64,000 bases of DNA from CAVROT01 sp963722905 (lineage in GTDB: Bacteria > Pseudomonadota > Alphaproteobacteria > Rhodobacterales > Rhodobacteraceae), in the NCBI GenBank assembly GCA_963722905.1, contig CAVROT010000004.1:1-64000 (forward strand). Reading direction: 5' to 3'. A program made the translations under genes and the position numbers. Below are positions 16,764 through 34,212 of the stretch, in pieces (the stretch's first letter is position 1; each line of letters begins with the position of its first letter). Below the pieces are notes generated by a model. That model ran no database searches. It saw only the letters and a program-made list of their open reading frames with translations, and was not told where the DNA came from.

Positions 16764-17972
16764 ATGACGTCCCGACCGGGCATCCCACCGCTGACCCCCG
16801 ACGTGCTGACCGTGCCGCGCGCGCCGGTCGGGGCGACGCAAGGTGCGGACAATCTTATCGGGCTGACCCGAGACGGTCTTCGCGCCGCCCTCCTGTCGGC
16901 CGGTACGTCCGAGCGTCAGGCGACCATGCGGACCCGCCAGATCTGGGCTTGGATATACGAACGGGGCGTGCGCGACTTTGCCGCCATGACCAATCTGTCG
17001 AAAGACTACCGCGCCCTGCTCGGCGCGCGCTTCTCCCTCGACATCCCCGAAGTCGTGCGACGCGAAGTCAGTGCGGACGGGACGCGAAAGTATCTCGTGC
17101 GGATCGCCGGCGGCCACGAGGTCGAGACGGTGTACATCCCCGAGGCCGACCGCGGCACGCTGTGCGTCTCGTCGCAGGTGGGCTGCACGCTGACCTGTTC
17201 GTTCTGCCATACCGGCACGCAGAAGCTGGTGCGCAACCTGACCGCCGGAGAGATCGTCGGCCAGATCCTGCTGGCGCGCGACGATCTGGGCGAATGGCCC
17301 GTGCCGGGGGCGCCCAAGGACGAACGGCGGTTGCTGTCCAACGTCGTGCTGATGGGCATGGGAGAGCCGCTCTACAATTTCGAGAACGTCCGCGACGCGA
17401 TGAGGATCGCGATGGACCCCGAGGGCATATCGCTGAGCCGCCGCCGCATCACGCTCAGCACCTCGGGTGTCGTCCCCGAGATCGCGCGTACCGCGACCGA
17501 GATCGGGTGCATGCTGGCCGTGTCGTTCCACGCGACGACGGACGAGGTGCGCGACCGACTGGTGCCGATCAACCGCCGCTGGAACATCGCGGCGCTTCTG
17601 GACGCCCTGCGCGACTACCCCAGGCTGAGCAATTCCGAGAGGATCACATTCGAATACGTGATGCTGAAGGACGTGAACGACGCCGACGCCAACGCGCGCC
17701 GGCTGGTTTCGCTGATCCGGGGGATTCCCGCCAAGATCAACCTCATCCCCTTCAACGAATGGCCGGGCGCACCCTACGAGCGCTCGACGCCCGAGCGCAT
17801 CCGCGCCTTCGCCGACATCGTCCACAAGGCCGGCTATGCCTCGCCCATCCGCACCCCGCGCGGCGAGGACATCATGGCCGCCTGCGGACAGCTTAAATCG
17901 GCGACCGAGAGGGACCGCAGATCGCGCGCGCAGATCGCCGCCGACATGGTCGACGGCCCGGCAGCGGTCTGA
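16764..17972 (+). CDS. rlmN: 23S rRNA (adenine-C2)-methyltransferase RlmN
   Basis: This radical-SAM enzyme methylates C2 of A2503 in 23S rRNA (and A37 in some tRNAs), tuning the peptidyl-transferase exit tunnel. The 4Fe-4S cluster motif is CTLTCSFC (Cys141, 145, 148 from the chosen start). Other marks are GMGEPLYNFENV, SLHATTDE-like AVSFHATTDEVR and the late ACGQL cysteine that forms the methyl-carrying intermediate. The ATG at 16764 was chosen because MTSRPGIPPLTPDVL matches the usual alphaproteobacterial start; an in-frame start at 16638 would add 42 residues of unusual sequence. The length of 402 residues is normal. Confidence 0.93.
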   Translation: MTSRPGIPPLTPDVLTVPRAPVGATQGADNLIGLTRDGLRAALLSAGTSERQATMRTRQIWAWIYERGVRDFAAMTNLSKDYRALLGARFSLDIPEVVRREVSADGTRKYLVRIAGGHEVETVYIPEADRGTLCVSSQVGCTLTCSFCHTGTQKLVRNLTAGEIVGQILLARDDLGEWPVPGAPKDERRLLSNVVLMGMGEPLYNFENVRDAMRIAMDPEGISLSRRRITLSTSGVVPEIARTATEIGCMLAVSFHATTDEVRDRLVPINRRWNIAALLDALRDYPRLSNSERITFEYVMLKDVNDADANARRLVSLIRGIPAKINLIPFNEWPGAPYERSTPERIRAFADIVHKAGYASPIRTPRGEDIMAACGQLKSATERDRRSRAQIAADMVDGPAAV

Positions 17973-18087
17973 CCGGCCGCCCGCGCCGGTACCACGCGTC
18001 ACCTGCGACTGGCCCTCCGCCGCAATCGACGGTCCGTATCCGGCGTCACGGTCTAGTCCCGGCGCACCGAGACCGGCGGACCGTGTG

Positions 18088-18786
18088 TCAGCCGGTCAGC
18101 GGAACCCGCTCCAGCAGATGGAAATGTCCCGTATTATCCTCGCCCACAAGGCTGAGGGCGTCCACATCGACCGGCTGGCCGGTCAGCTCTGCGATCGCCG
18201 GCGTCAGGGCATTCAAGACCGCCTCCGCCGTCGCTGCGGGCAGCGGGCCGGTCAAGGTCATGTGGACGGCGAAGTCCTCGATCACCCAAGGGTATCCCCA
18301 ACGCACGAGGTTCGCCTCCTGCCGGGCCGAAAGCCCGGCTGACCGCCGCCGCGCCAGGTCTGCTTCGCTCGGGGACGCGCGGAAGCCGTCGAGGTCGCGC
18401 ACCGTATTCGCGGCCAGCGCACCGAGGGCGCGGACCTCGTCGTGCGGGACAAGGGCGACGAAGGCCCGCTCGGGCGAACCGACGCATACCAGCCGCAACC
18501 GCCCCAGCGACGCAGGGGCATGGCTGGCGCAGAACGCGTGCAGCGAAGCGGCCAGCGCGTCGGCCGTGGCACCCACAGCCAGTGCGAAAGGCGGCTTGAT
18601 CGTCGCGTGGAACCCGTAGCGGCGCGGCGTCGCCGTCAGATCGTCGGCCGGCGCCGGCAGCGGCCCGACGTCCGGCCGGACACCGCCCGGACCGCCCGCC
18701 GCCAGGTCCCAGCCCAGCCAATCCGCGCCGAACCGCGCCAGAGGACCGGGCGCCGGCGTGAAGTAGATCGCATATCTCCGAAACAT
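18088..18786 (-). CDS. DUF1045 (2H phosphoesterase-like) phosphonate-cluster protein
   Basis: This 232-residue protein of the DUF1045 family starts at 18786 (MFRRYAIYFTPAP). It has the two-histidine phosphoesterase pattern, with YGFHATIKPPF near residue 60 and FAVHMTLTGPL near residue 175. Family members are encoded with C-P lyase genes and probably act on cyclic phosphate intermediates of phosphonate use; this role is inferred from context. It is divergent from phnM, 46 bp away, which supports shared regulation. Confidence 0.82.
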   Translation of the reverse strand: MFRRYAIYFTPAPGPLARFGADWLGWDLAAGGPGGVRPDVGPLPAPADDLTATPRRYGFHATIKPPFALAVGATADALAASLHAFCASHAPASLGRLRLVCVGSPERAFVALVPHDEVRALGALAANTVRDLDGFRASPSEADLARRRSAGLSARQEANLVRWGYPWVIEDFAVHMTLTGPLPAATAEAVLNALTPAIAELTGQPVDVDALSLVGEDNTGHFHLLERVPLTG

Positions 18787-18832
18787 CGCCAGCCCCGTTT
18801 CGCAGCCCGTCGCGGCACGGTATGACCCCGGC

Positions 18833-20033
18833 ATGGACACCATCGCAACACCCGATCCGACGTCGGCGGCGGATGCCAGAGCGGCCCCCGCCTCCGACAT
18901 GGTACTCGCGAACGCGCGCCTGATCCTCCCGGGCGAGGTGGTCACCGGGTCGCTGCGCATCTCGGGCGGCGTCATCGCCGCCATCGACACCGGCGCGGCG
19001 GTCCCGCGCGGCGCCATCGACTGCGGGGGCGACCATATCGCACCCGGCCTCGTCGAGCTGCATACAGACAATCTGGAACGTCACCTGACGCCGCGCCCCA
19101 AGGTCGATTGGCCCCATGGGGCGGCGATCCTGGCGCATGACCGCGAACTGGCCGGGACCGGCATCACCACCGTCTTCGACGCGATCCGCGTCGGTTCCAT
19201 CGTGTCGGACGCCGAGAACGGATACCCGGAGTATGCCCGCGCCATGGCGTCCGAGATCGCGGCGGCATCGCGCGACGGGCTGCTGAAGATCGACCACCGC
19301 ATCCACCTGCGCGCCGAGGTCTGTTCGGAGACGCTGGTGGACGAGCTGGCGGCCTTCGGCCGCGAGGACGGCATCGGGATCGTGTCGCTGATGGATCACA
19401 CACCCGGCCAGCGCCAGTTCCGCGACGTGGAGAAGCTGCGCGTCTACCTCGCCGGCAAGGCGGGGCTGACCGATGAGGGGTTCGCCGCCCACATGGCCTT
19501 CCACCGGGACCTGCGCGCGCGCAACGGCGACGCGCACGAGGCGGCAACCGTGGCGGCGGCCCGCCGCTACGGCGCGGTGCTGGCCAGTCATGACGATACG
19601 ACGGCCGATCAGGTCGCCGTGTCGGCCCGGCACGGCGTGGCGCTGGCCGAGTTCCCGACGACAACCCAGGCCGCGTCGGCCAGCCGGGCCGCGGGGCTGG
19701 CCGTCATCATGGGCGCGCCGAACCTCGTGCGGGGGGGGTCCCATTCGGGCAACGTCGCCGCGTCCGAGCTGGCCCATGCGGGACATCTCGACATCCTGTC
19801 GTCCGACTACGTGCCGGCGTCGCTGCTGATGGGCGCCGTGCGGCTGGGGGACATCTGGGGGGATCTGGCGCGCGGTATCGCCTGCGTCACGCGCAACCCG
19901 GCCGAGCGGGTGGGCCTGCACGACCGGGGCCGGCTGGCGCCGGGGCTGCGGGCGGATTCTGTTGCGCTTCGCCCTGCGCGGCGCCGATGCGGTCGCCCTG
20001 TCGGTCTGGTCGGCCGGGCGGCAGGTGGCCTGA
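18833..20033 (+). CDS. phnM: alpha-D-ribose 1-methylphosphonate 5-triphosphate diphosphatase, 3' frameshift
   Basis: PhnM removes pyrophosphate from the ribose methylphosphonate triphosphate made early in the C-P lyase pathway. It has the amidohydrolase fold with metal ligands in APGLVELHTDNLERH (about 65-80) and later in ASHDDTT, plus VMGAPNLVRGGSHSGNVA and LSSDYVPASLL. An N-terminal extension of about 20 residues precedes the first strand. The open frame runs on to 20107 with an Arg-rich tail. Dropping one T at 19957-19958 gives RADLLRFALRGADAVALSV and a stop at 20033, the expected C-terminus, so a small indel is likely. Other phn genes are not in the window. Confidence 0.85.
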
Positions 20034-20195
20034 CGACAGGTCGACGTTGCCGGACGTCACCGTCGATGCACAACGCGACCAAGGATAACCGGGCATCGGT
20101 CCCATAGTCCCGAGACCGGCGTCGGACGCAACGAACCGAAAAATCTGCCTGATGCTGCGCCGGCCACAGTCCGGGCCGTGCGCCGCGGCATGAAC

Positions 20196-20220
20196 GCCGC
20201 CCGGCCGGTGGCCGGGCGGC
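20196..20220 (-). terminator. GC-rich hairpin downstream of rpoC
   Basis: GCCGCCCGGCC (20196-20206), the loop GGT and GGCCGGGCGGC (20210-20220) form a perfect 11-bp stem, 23 bp beyond the rpoC stop. There is no T-run, so it may stop transcription with help from Rho or protect the mRNA end. Confidence 0.6.
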
Positions 20221-20242
20221 AGGACCTGCGGTCAGACGCGGT

Positions 20243-24505
<4,263 letters not shown>

Positions 24506-24542
24506 CTGTCGATCCTGTAAACGGGTGCGTCGGAAGGCAGGC

Positions 24543-24566
24543 GCCGGAGCCATGCAGGGCTCCGGC
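24543..24566 (-). other. intergenic hairpin between rpoB and rpoC
   Basis: GCCGGAGCC (24543-24551) and GGCTCCGGC (24558-24566) form a perfect 9-bp stem with a 6-base loop in the 83-bp gap. There is no T-run, so it is unlikely to end transcription. It may be an RNA-processing or stability element. Confidence 0.5.
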
Positions 24567-24588
24567 CGGGGGCTCTATCGGGAACCCG

Positions 24589-28749
<4,161 letters not shown>

Positions 28750-28878
28750 GTGGGGATGTCCTGTCCGTTCGGCGTCGCCGTGACGCGCGGCATCCGCACG
28801 GCGACCATTGGGCGGGCCGGATCCCATTCCAGAACGGCGTGCCAGGCCGTCCACTCGGATCCACGACAGCGCCTTACA

Positions 28879-28903
28879 AAGCCCGAGCGTTCGATTCGGG
28901 CTT
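28879..28903 (-). terminator. hairpin upstream of rpoB, terminator/attenuator candidate
   Basis: On the minus strand, AAGCCCGA, a 9-base loop and TCGGGCTT form a perfect 8-bp stem followed by TGTAAGG, giving CTTTG. It lies between the glycosyltransferase stop at 29016 and rpoB at 28749. It may end the glycosyltransferase mRNA or attenuate read-through into rpoB. Confidence 0.5.
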
Positions 28904-29015
28904 GATGAGACGTTATTCCTGTCTACAGAGATCGGTCAGTTAAGGGATTGCCAGACGGCATGCAAGGGGTCGGTCGCAAAGTTTCGAATAATGACAATAT
29001 CCGCTGGTTCACAGC

Positions 29016-30062
29016 TCAACTATTGAGACCGTTCCAGAAGGCCACCAAGGTCGATACCGCCTGTTCGCTGGAGTACCGGCTCCGAATCTCGTTCGAGGCA
29101 TGGCGGCGCAGGTCGTTCAGCCGACCCGGATCGGACCTGTATTCCCGAACAGCTTCGGCCGTTGCCTGCGCGAAACCGACGACATCTCCATCTGGCACGA
29201 CAATGCCGGACCTGTCGTCGAAGAATTCCGATCCGCCCACACCGGTATACCCGATCACGATACAGCCCGCCGCCATGGCCTCCGCAGGCGGAAGGCCGAA
29301 CCCTTCCTCCTTCGAGAAGGACAAGAAGAAAAGCGCATCCGACATCGCCCGGTGGACTTGCGGCCGGGTCATGCCCGCAAGCTCCTCGAAGCGTACGCCT
29401 TCGAACGCAGGCATCCGCCGAAGCATCGCGATCACCCAGGCAGCCTCGTCCTTTCGCTTCCGAGGCATGTAGGCGACAACCATCGCCTTCTCCTCGCGAA
29501 ATGTGAGGTCGGTCGTCGGAACACCGAGCGGCAGCAAGGTGACGGGCAGATCGGGCGCGACCGCTTTCACCGCATCGTGGCAGGCGCGGGACGTGGCGAA
29601 TATCGCATCGACGGTTTCCAGTAGATTCCCGCCCCGTGCGACGTCGCGCGTCCAGGCGCGCATGAAGCCGAAAACGTCTTGAACGGCCAGGATCCACCGG
29701 CGGTCCGGATACGTCGCCATCACCTCAGGATAGTTGAATTCGGGAGCGACGATGACGTCCTGGCCTCCAAGCACAAGGCGGCGGTTCACCTTCGGCTTGA
29801 ACGCCCGTGACCTCAGGCGGATCGCTTCGGCTTTCAGGGCCGCCGGCCGCCGATACCAGCCGGACGGGCGCCCGGGCAGGCCGGGATCGCAGACGCTGTC
29901 CAGATCATTATCGAGGAAGGGGTAACTATAGTAGGCAGAGGGATAGAGGAGCGCAACGGAGTGGCCGGCCGAACGCAAGCTGACCATGTAGTCGATCAGG
30001 ACGTTGATACCACCAATGGGTCTGGCGACCTCGGGTATCGCGAAGTAGTAGTTCCGATCCAT
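29016..30062 (-). CDS. glycosyltransferase (GT4-like) inserted between rplL and rpoB
   Basis: This is a probable glycosyltransferase of the GT-B fold, transferring a sugar from a nucleotide-activated donor. It has 348 residues from the ATG at 30062, which has an AAAGG site about 5 bases upstream. The N-terminal part has the acceptor-side GGINVLIDYMVSLRSAGHSV. The C-terminal half has the donor-binding EEGFGLPPAEAMAAG (acidic pair about 250-265) and YTGVGGSEFF. It is transcribed in the same direction as the ribosomal genes, 86 bp after rplL and 266 bp before rpoB. It looks less GC-rich and less biased in codon use than its neighbours. Its acceptor is unknown, but is likely a cell-surface polysaccharide. 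Confidence 0.8.
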   Translation of the reverse strand: MDRNYYFAIPEVARPIGGINVLIDYMVSLRSAGHSVALLYPSAYYSYPFLDNDLDSVCDPGLPGRPSGWYRRPAALKAEAIRLRSRAFKPKVNRRLVLGGQDVIVAPEFNYPEVMATYPDRRWILAVQDVFGFMRAWTRDVARGGNLLETVDAIFATSRACHDAVKAVAPDLPVTLLPLGVPTTDLTFREEKAMVVAYMPRKRKDEAAWVIAMLRRMPAFEGVRFEELAGMTRPQVHRAMSDALFFLSFSKEEGFGLPPAEAMAAGCIVIGYTGVGGSEFFDDRSGIVVPDGDVVGFAQATAEAVREYRSDPGRLNDLRRHASNEIRSRYSSEQAVSTLVAFWNGLNS

Positions 30063-30087
30063 GTGGGCCTTTCGACGGTCACGTTCC

Positions 30088-30127
30088 ACACGGCACGGGG
30101 AACGCGAAAGTGCACCCCGTGCCGTGT
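30088..30127 (-). terminator. strong 13-bp hairpin after rplL
   Basis: ACACGGCACGGGG (30088-30100) and CCCCGTGCCGTGT (30115-30127) are perfectly complementary around a 14-base loop. The stem starts 21 bp after the rplL stop. There is no T-run on the minus strand, so it may be a Rho-assisted terminator or a processing site separating rplJL from downstream genes. Confidence 0.6.
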
Positions 30128-30148
30128 TGGACCCGTGACGAGAGCCGA

Positions 30149-30529
<381 letters not shown>

Positions 30530-30592
30530 TTCGATGTTCCGTTCGTTCAGATGAGTTGAGATGTTCGGGTTGCGTCACGCCCAGGTCGCCGG

Positions 30593-31111
30593 TCAGGCCG
30601 CCTCGGCGCGTTCCTCGAGGGTCGACAGGATGCCCGCGATGTTGCTGGCCGGTGCGCCGATGGCTCCCGCGACGTTGCTGCCCGGCGCGCCGATGCAGGC
30701 GACGACGGACGCGATCAGCTCTTCGCGGCTGGGCAGTTGCGCCACGGCCTTCACGCCGGCCGGGTCGAGAGCGGTGTCGCCCATCGCGCCGCCGAGGATC
30801 TGGAACTTGGCGTTGTCCTTGGCATAGCCGTCGGCGACCTTGGCGGCCGCCACCGGATCCTCGGAATAGGACAGCACGGTCATGCCGGTCAGCAGGTCGC
30901 CCAGCGATGCGTTCGGCTTGCCCTCCAGTGCGATCTTCGCCAGCTTGTTCTTGGCGACGCGCACCGATCCGCCGGCCTCGCGCATACGGGCGCGCAGATC
31001 CTGCATCTCGACGACCGTGAGACCGGCGTAATGGGCAACGACCACCACGCCCGAGCTGTCGAAGATCTGGCCGAGCTCGTCGACCACCTTTTCCTTCTGC
31101 GCTCTATCCAC
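30593..31111 (-). CDS. rplJ: ribosomal protein uL10
   Basis: uL10 anchors L12 dimers to the ribosome. The GTG at 31111 (read MDRAQKEKVVDELGQIF) gives 172 residues, the usual length. An upstream in-frame extension is Arg/Pro-rich and not conserved. Recognisable stretches are VVVVAHYAGLTVVEMQDLRA, RVAKNKLAKIALEG and the C-terminal L12-binding helix (ASNIAGILSTLEERAEAA). The 280-bp region upstream probably contains the autoregulatory L10 leader. It is transcribed with rplL. Confidence 0.96.
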   Translation of the reverse strand: MDRAQKEKVVDELGQIFDSSGVVVVAHYAGLTVVEMQDLRARMREAGGSVRVAKNKLAKIALEGKPNASLGDLLTGMTVLSYSEDPVAAAKVADGYAKDNAKFQILGGAMGDTALDPAGVKAVAQLPSREELIASVVACIGAPGSNVAGAIGAPASNIAGILSTLEERAEAA

Positions 31112-31392
31112 AGTGTTACTCCGTATTGAGAAGGGGCGGCACCCCTCCGGCTCGTTCCAGCCGGTCCACGCGAGGCCCGGCCATCGGGTCCTTACGGGTC
31201 CTGAACAATCGGGTCCCACGGCGGCTCGAAGGCCCCCGCGACGATTGGTCGATCACCGTCTCGGGAGGGATTTACGGCCTGATGGCCACCCACCGTCTCG
31301 GACGAATGGCGCGGGCGTCACGATCTCATGATTCGCCCGCGCAGGGCTTCCCCCTACTGAGTCGGGGGGGGGCTGTATAGAGGCGACGGCGC
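31112..31392 (-). promoter_or_regulatory. rplJ leader region (L10-type autoregulation expected)
   Basis: This is the 281 bp between the rplA stop and the rplJ start. Families of this operon often carry an L10(L12)4-binding leader here. A run of eight C residues on the minus strand (about 31365-31372), followed by GACTCAGTAGGGGG, can form a hairpin of at least 5 bp just after rplA. The leader assignment rests on position, and no consensus was verified. Confidence 0.4.
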
Positions 31393-32094
31393 CTAATCGT
31401 TGCCGGTGGCCGACGGGACGCTGACCGATACGGACGGACCCATGGACGAAGTGAGAAATACCCCCTTCATGTAGGTGCCCTTGGCGCCCGTCGGCTTGGC
31501 GCGGCCGACGGCGTCGACGAAGGCGCGCACGTTCTCGATCAGCTGCGCCGTATCGAAGGACGCCTTGCCGACGCCCGCGTGAACGACGCCCGCCTTCTCG
31601 GCCTTGAACTGGACCTGACCGCCCTTGGCGGCCTCCACGGCCTCCTTGACGTCCATCGTCACCGTGCCGACCTTGGGGTTCGGCATCAGGTTGCGAGGGC
31701 CGAGGATCTTGCCCAGACGGCCAACGATCGGCATCATGTCGGGCGTCGCGATGCAGCGGTCGAAGTCGATCTTGCCGCCCTGAATCTGCTCCATCAGGTC
31801 CTCGGCGCCCACGATGTCGGCGCCGGCGGCCTGCGCCTCCTCGGCCTTGGGGCCGCGCGCGAAGACGGCGACGCGCACCGTCTTGCCGGTGCCATTGGGC
31901 AGGGTCACCGTGCCGCGGACCATCTGGTCGGCGTGGCGCGGATCGACGCCCAGGTTCATCGAGATCTCGATCGTCTCGTCGAACTTCGCGGTCGCGTTGG
32001 ACTTTACCAGGCTCACCGCATCGGCGACGGCCAGGTCGTGCTTCTCCGCCACGGCCTCGCGGGCGGCGCGGGTACGTTTTCCAAGCTTCGCCAT
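31393..32094 (-). CDS. rplA: ribosomal protein uL1
   Basis: uL1 forms the flexible L1 stalk at the E site. It has 233 residues from the ATG at 32094, which overlaps the rplK stop by one base (TGATG), so the two are translationally coupled. Typical blocks are KRTRAAREAVAEKHDLAVAD, NLGVDPRHADQMVRGTVTLP, GRLGKILGPRNLMPNPKVGT and RAKPTGAKGTYMKGVFLTSS. It belongs to the ribosomal operon rplK-rplA. Confidence 0.98.
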   Translation of the reverse strand: MAKLGKRTRAAREAVAEKHDLAVADAVSLVKSNATAKFDETIEISMNLGVDPRHADQMVRGTVTLPNGTGKTVRVAVFARGPKAEEAQAAGADIVGAEDLMEQIQGGKIDFDRCIATPDMMPIVGRLGKILGPRNLMPNPKVGTVTMDVKEAVEAAKGGQVQFKAEKAGVVHAGVGKASFDTAQLIENVRAFVDAVGRAKPTGAKGTYMKGVFLTSSMGPSVSVSVPSATGND

Positions 32095-32519
32095 CACTTC
32101 ACCTCGATACCCATGGACGTCGCCGACCCGACGATGATCTTCATCGCGCCCTCGATGTCGACGGCGCTGAGATCCTTCATCTTGGCCTCGGCGATCTCGC
32201 GCACCTGCTTGAGCGTCACCGTGCCCACGGTCTCGCGCGAGGGGGTCTTGGCACCCGACTTCAGCTTGGCCGCCTTCAGCAGATAGTAGGACGCAGGCGG
32301 CGTCTTGATTTCCATCGTGAAGGACTTGTCCTGGTAGTAGGTGATCACGGTGGGGCACGGCGCGCCGGGCTCCATCTCCTGCGTGCGGGCGTTGAACGCC
32401 TTGCAGAACTCCATGATGTTGATGCCGCGCTGGCCCAGAGCGGGCCCCACGGGCGGCGAGGGGTTGGCCTGCCCCGCCTTCACCTGCAGCTTCATGCTGC
32501 CGACTTTCTTCTTGGCCAT
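32094..32519 (-). CDS. rplK: ribosomal protein uL11
   Basis: uL11 lies at the base of the stalk and takes part in the stringent response and in GTPase activation. It has 141 residues. The signature is KAGQANPSPPVGPALGQRGI, with GINIMEFCKAFNARTQ following it. The C-terminal rRNA-binding domain includes TPPASYYLLKAAKLKSGAKT. It is followed without a gap by rplA. Confidence 0.98.
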   Translation of the reverse strand: MAKKKVGSMKLQVKAGQANPSPPVGPALGQRGINIMEFCKAFNARTQEMEPGAPCPTVITYYQDKSFTMEIKTPPASYYLLKAAKLKSGAKTPSRETVGTVTLKQVREIAEAKMKDLSAVDIEGAMKIIVGSATSMGIEVK

Positions 32520-32643
32520 CCGGCCCTCCTTTCGCGGCGGAACGCGTCCGCCCTACAGTGGCCCCGGGGGGCCGGTGCCGTGGTTCGGTCCGGGGTGCCT
32601 CCCCTCGCCTCCCACGTCGAAAACGGTGCCCTTACGGGCGCGA

Positions 32644-33177
32644 TCACATCTCCTTGGAGACCTGGGTGAACTCAAGCTCGACGGGCGTCGCGCGGCCGAA
32701 GATCGACACGCTGACCTTCAGGCGCTGGTTGTCCTCGTCCACGTCCTCGACCATGCCGTCGAAGCCCTCGAACGGGCCGTCGACGACCTTCACCTTCTCG
32801 CCGATGTCGTAGTGGATCAGGGTGCGCGGGCTTTCCTGCCCCTCCTCGACCCGGTTCAGGATCTGGTTCACGTCGCTGTCCCGCATCGGCATCGGCCGGC
32901 CCTGCGGCCCCAGAAAGCCGGTAACGCGGTTGATCGAGTTGATCAGGTGGTAGCCGTGATCGCTCATCTCCATGCGGACCAGGACGTATCCGGGCATGTA
33001 GCGCCGCTCGGTCGCGACCTTCTTGCCGCGGCGGATCTCGATCACGTCCTCGGTCGGGACGAGGACCTCTTCGATCTCGCCCTCCAGGCCCTTCTCGATC
33101 ACCTCGGCGCGGATCTGCTCGGCGATCTTCTTTTCGTAGTTCGACAGGACGCTCACCGAGTACCACCGTTTGGCCAT
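32644..33177 (-). CDS. nusG: transcription termination/antitermination factor NusG
   Basis: NusG binds RNA polymerase to suppress pausing and links it to Rho or the ribosome. The start at 33177 (MAKRWYSVSVLSNYEKKIAE) gives 177 residues. The NGN domain covers about 1-110 with RRYMPGYVLVRMEMSDHGYH and NRVTGFLG. The KOW domain includes VKVVDGPFEGFDGMVEDVDE. It is 196 bp downstream of secE and 124 bp upstream of rplK. Confidence 0.97.
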   Translation of the reverse strand: MAKRWYSVSVLSNYEKKIAEQIRAEVIEKGLEGEIEEVLVPTEDVIEIRRGKKVATERRYMPGYVLVRMEMSDHGYHLINSINRVTGFLGPQGRPMPMRDSDVNQILNRVEEGQESPRTLIHYDIGEKVKVVDGPFEGFDGMVEDVDEDNQRLKVSVSIFGRATPVELEFTQVSKEM

Positions 33178-33372
33178 GCCGTTGTCGTCCCCTGTCGTCC
33201 GGCGATGCCGGTCATTCAAATCCGCCCGGTCCCTGCGGCCCGACCCCTCTGCCACGACCCGAGGGCGCGATGCGAACCGCATGGCCGTCGATGTGGGGAG
33301 TGCCGCCGCGCTTACAGTCGGTAGCACCGATTGGCAAGCGCCGGTGCGGCCCGTCTCGTGCGGACCGGCCGC

Positions 33373-33573
33373 CTAGCCGACGAAGGCCAGAAGCGCCTGC
33401 AGGCCTTGCCGGATGATGAAGTCGACGATGAAAAAGAAGATCGCAGTCAGCGTCGCCATCACGAGGACCATGCCGGTCGTCAGCAGAACCTCGCGCCGCG
33501 TGGGCCAGACGACCTTGGCCACCTCGGCGCGCACCTGCTGGATGAACTGGAGCGGATTGGTTCGGGCGGCCAT
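33373..33573 (-). CDS. secE: preprotein translocase subunit SecE
   Basis: SecE clamps the SecY channel in the inner membrane. The start at 33573 gives 66 residues, the usual short form. The amphipathic segment is NPLQFIQQVRAEVAKVVWPT and a single transmembrane helix follows, MVLVMATLTAIFFFIVDFII. No tRNA-Trp is seen upstream, where many genomes have one. Confidence 0.95.
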   Translation of the reverse strand: MAARTNPLQFIQQVRAEVAKVVWPTRREVLLTTGMVLVMATLTAIFFFIVDFIIRQGLQALLAFVG

Positions 33574-33692
33574 CGTCGGTCCTCGCATCGGTCGGTGGGC
33601 ATCTACGCGCCGGCGCCCGCGATATCAAGTCGCAGGAACGCGCGGCCCCTGCCCCGCGCTGGTTTAGGAAGCAGACGAACGAGGAACAGACG

Positions 33693-34040
33693 ATGGCAAA
33701 GTCTCGTGACGAGATCTGGGAGGAATGGGGCGAGGTCGTGAACATGGCGCCCAAGGAGATCGAGGATTTCCTGGAAACAGATGAGAGCCGATCCGTCGGA
33801 GCGAACGAGGACGACGGAGAGAGCACCGGCCACAAGTCCGGCCGTCGCATCGTCGAGATCAAGCGGCGCAGGAAGGACGATCTCATCGACGACGACTGGA
33901 GCCACATGGCCAAGGTCGTCGGATACGTGAAGCGTCACTGCGCGCAGGGTGGCCCGGATGAGGACATGGAGCACTCGGCCTGGCGATATTCCCTGATGAA
34001 CTGGGGCCACGATCCGGCGAAGAAGGACGGTTGCGGATAG
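33693..34040 (+). CDS. DUF3140 domain protein
   Basis: This 115-residue soluble protein of the DUF3140 family has no known function. The visible conserved blocks are REVVNMAP-like GEVVNMAPKEIEDFLETDES, GRRIVEIKRRRKDDLIDDDW, HMAKVVGYVKRHCAQ and WRYSLMNWGHDPAKK. The N-terminus has an acidic linker. It is divergent from secE, 119 bp away. The role of the family is not established, though the strongly conserved residues suggest a structural or DNA-related role. Confidence 0.8.
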   Translation: MAKSRDEIWEEWGEVVNMAPKEIEDFLETDESRSVGANEDDGESTGHKSGRRIVEIKRRRKDDLIDDDWSHMAKVVGYVKRHCAQGGPDEDMEHSAWRYSLMNWGHDPAKKDGCG

Positions 34041-34212
34041 AGCGCCGGTGGGGCCGTCGCCGCGAAAGGCCAGTCGTCCCGGTGCGAGCACTGTCTGCGA
34101 AGATCCGGCGATCCGCAGGCCTCACCTCGGCGCCCGGACCCGGAAGCGACGCCCGCTGCCGTCCGCGCCCGCACGAATATCACCGGCCCCGGATCCGCCA
34201 GCCCGCAGTGCC

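Noticed and set aside
28885..28905. GTTCGATTC resembling a tRNA T-loop
   Set aside because: It is part of a hairpin; no acceptor stem, anticodon arm or 3' end of a tRNA surrounds it.
33178..33372. expected tRNA-Trp near secE
   Set aside because: No cloverleaf-like sequence is visible in the secE-nusG gap or upstream of secE.
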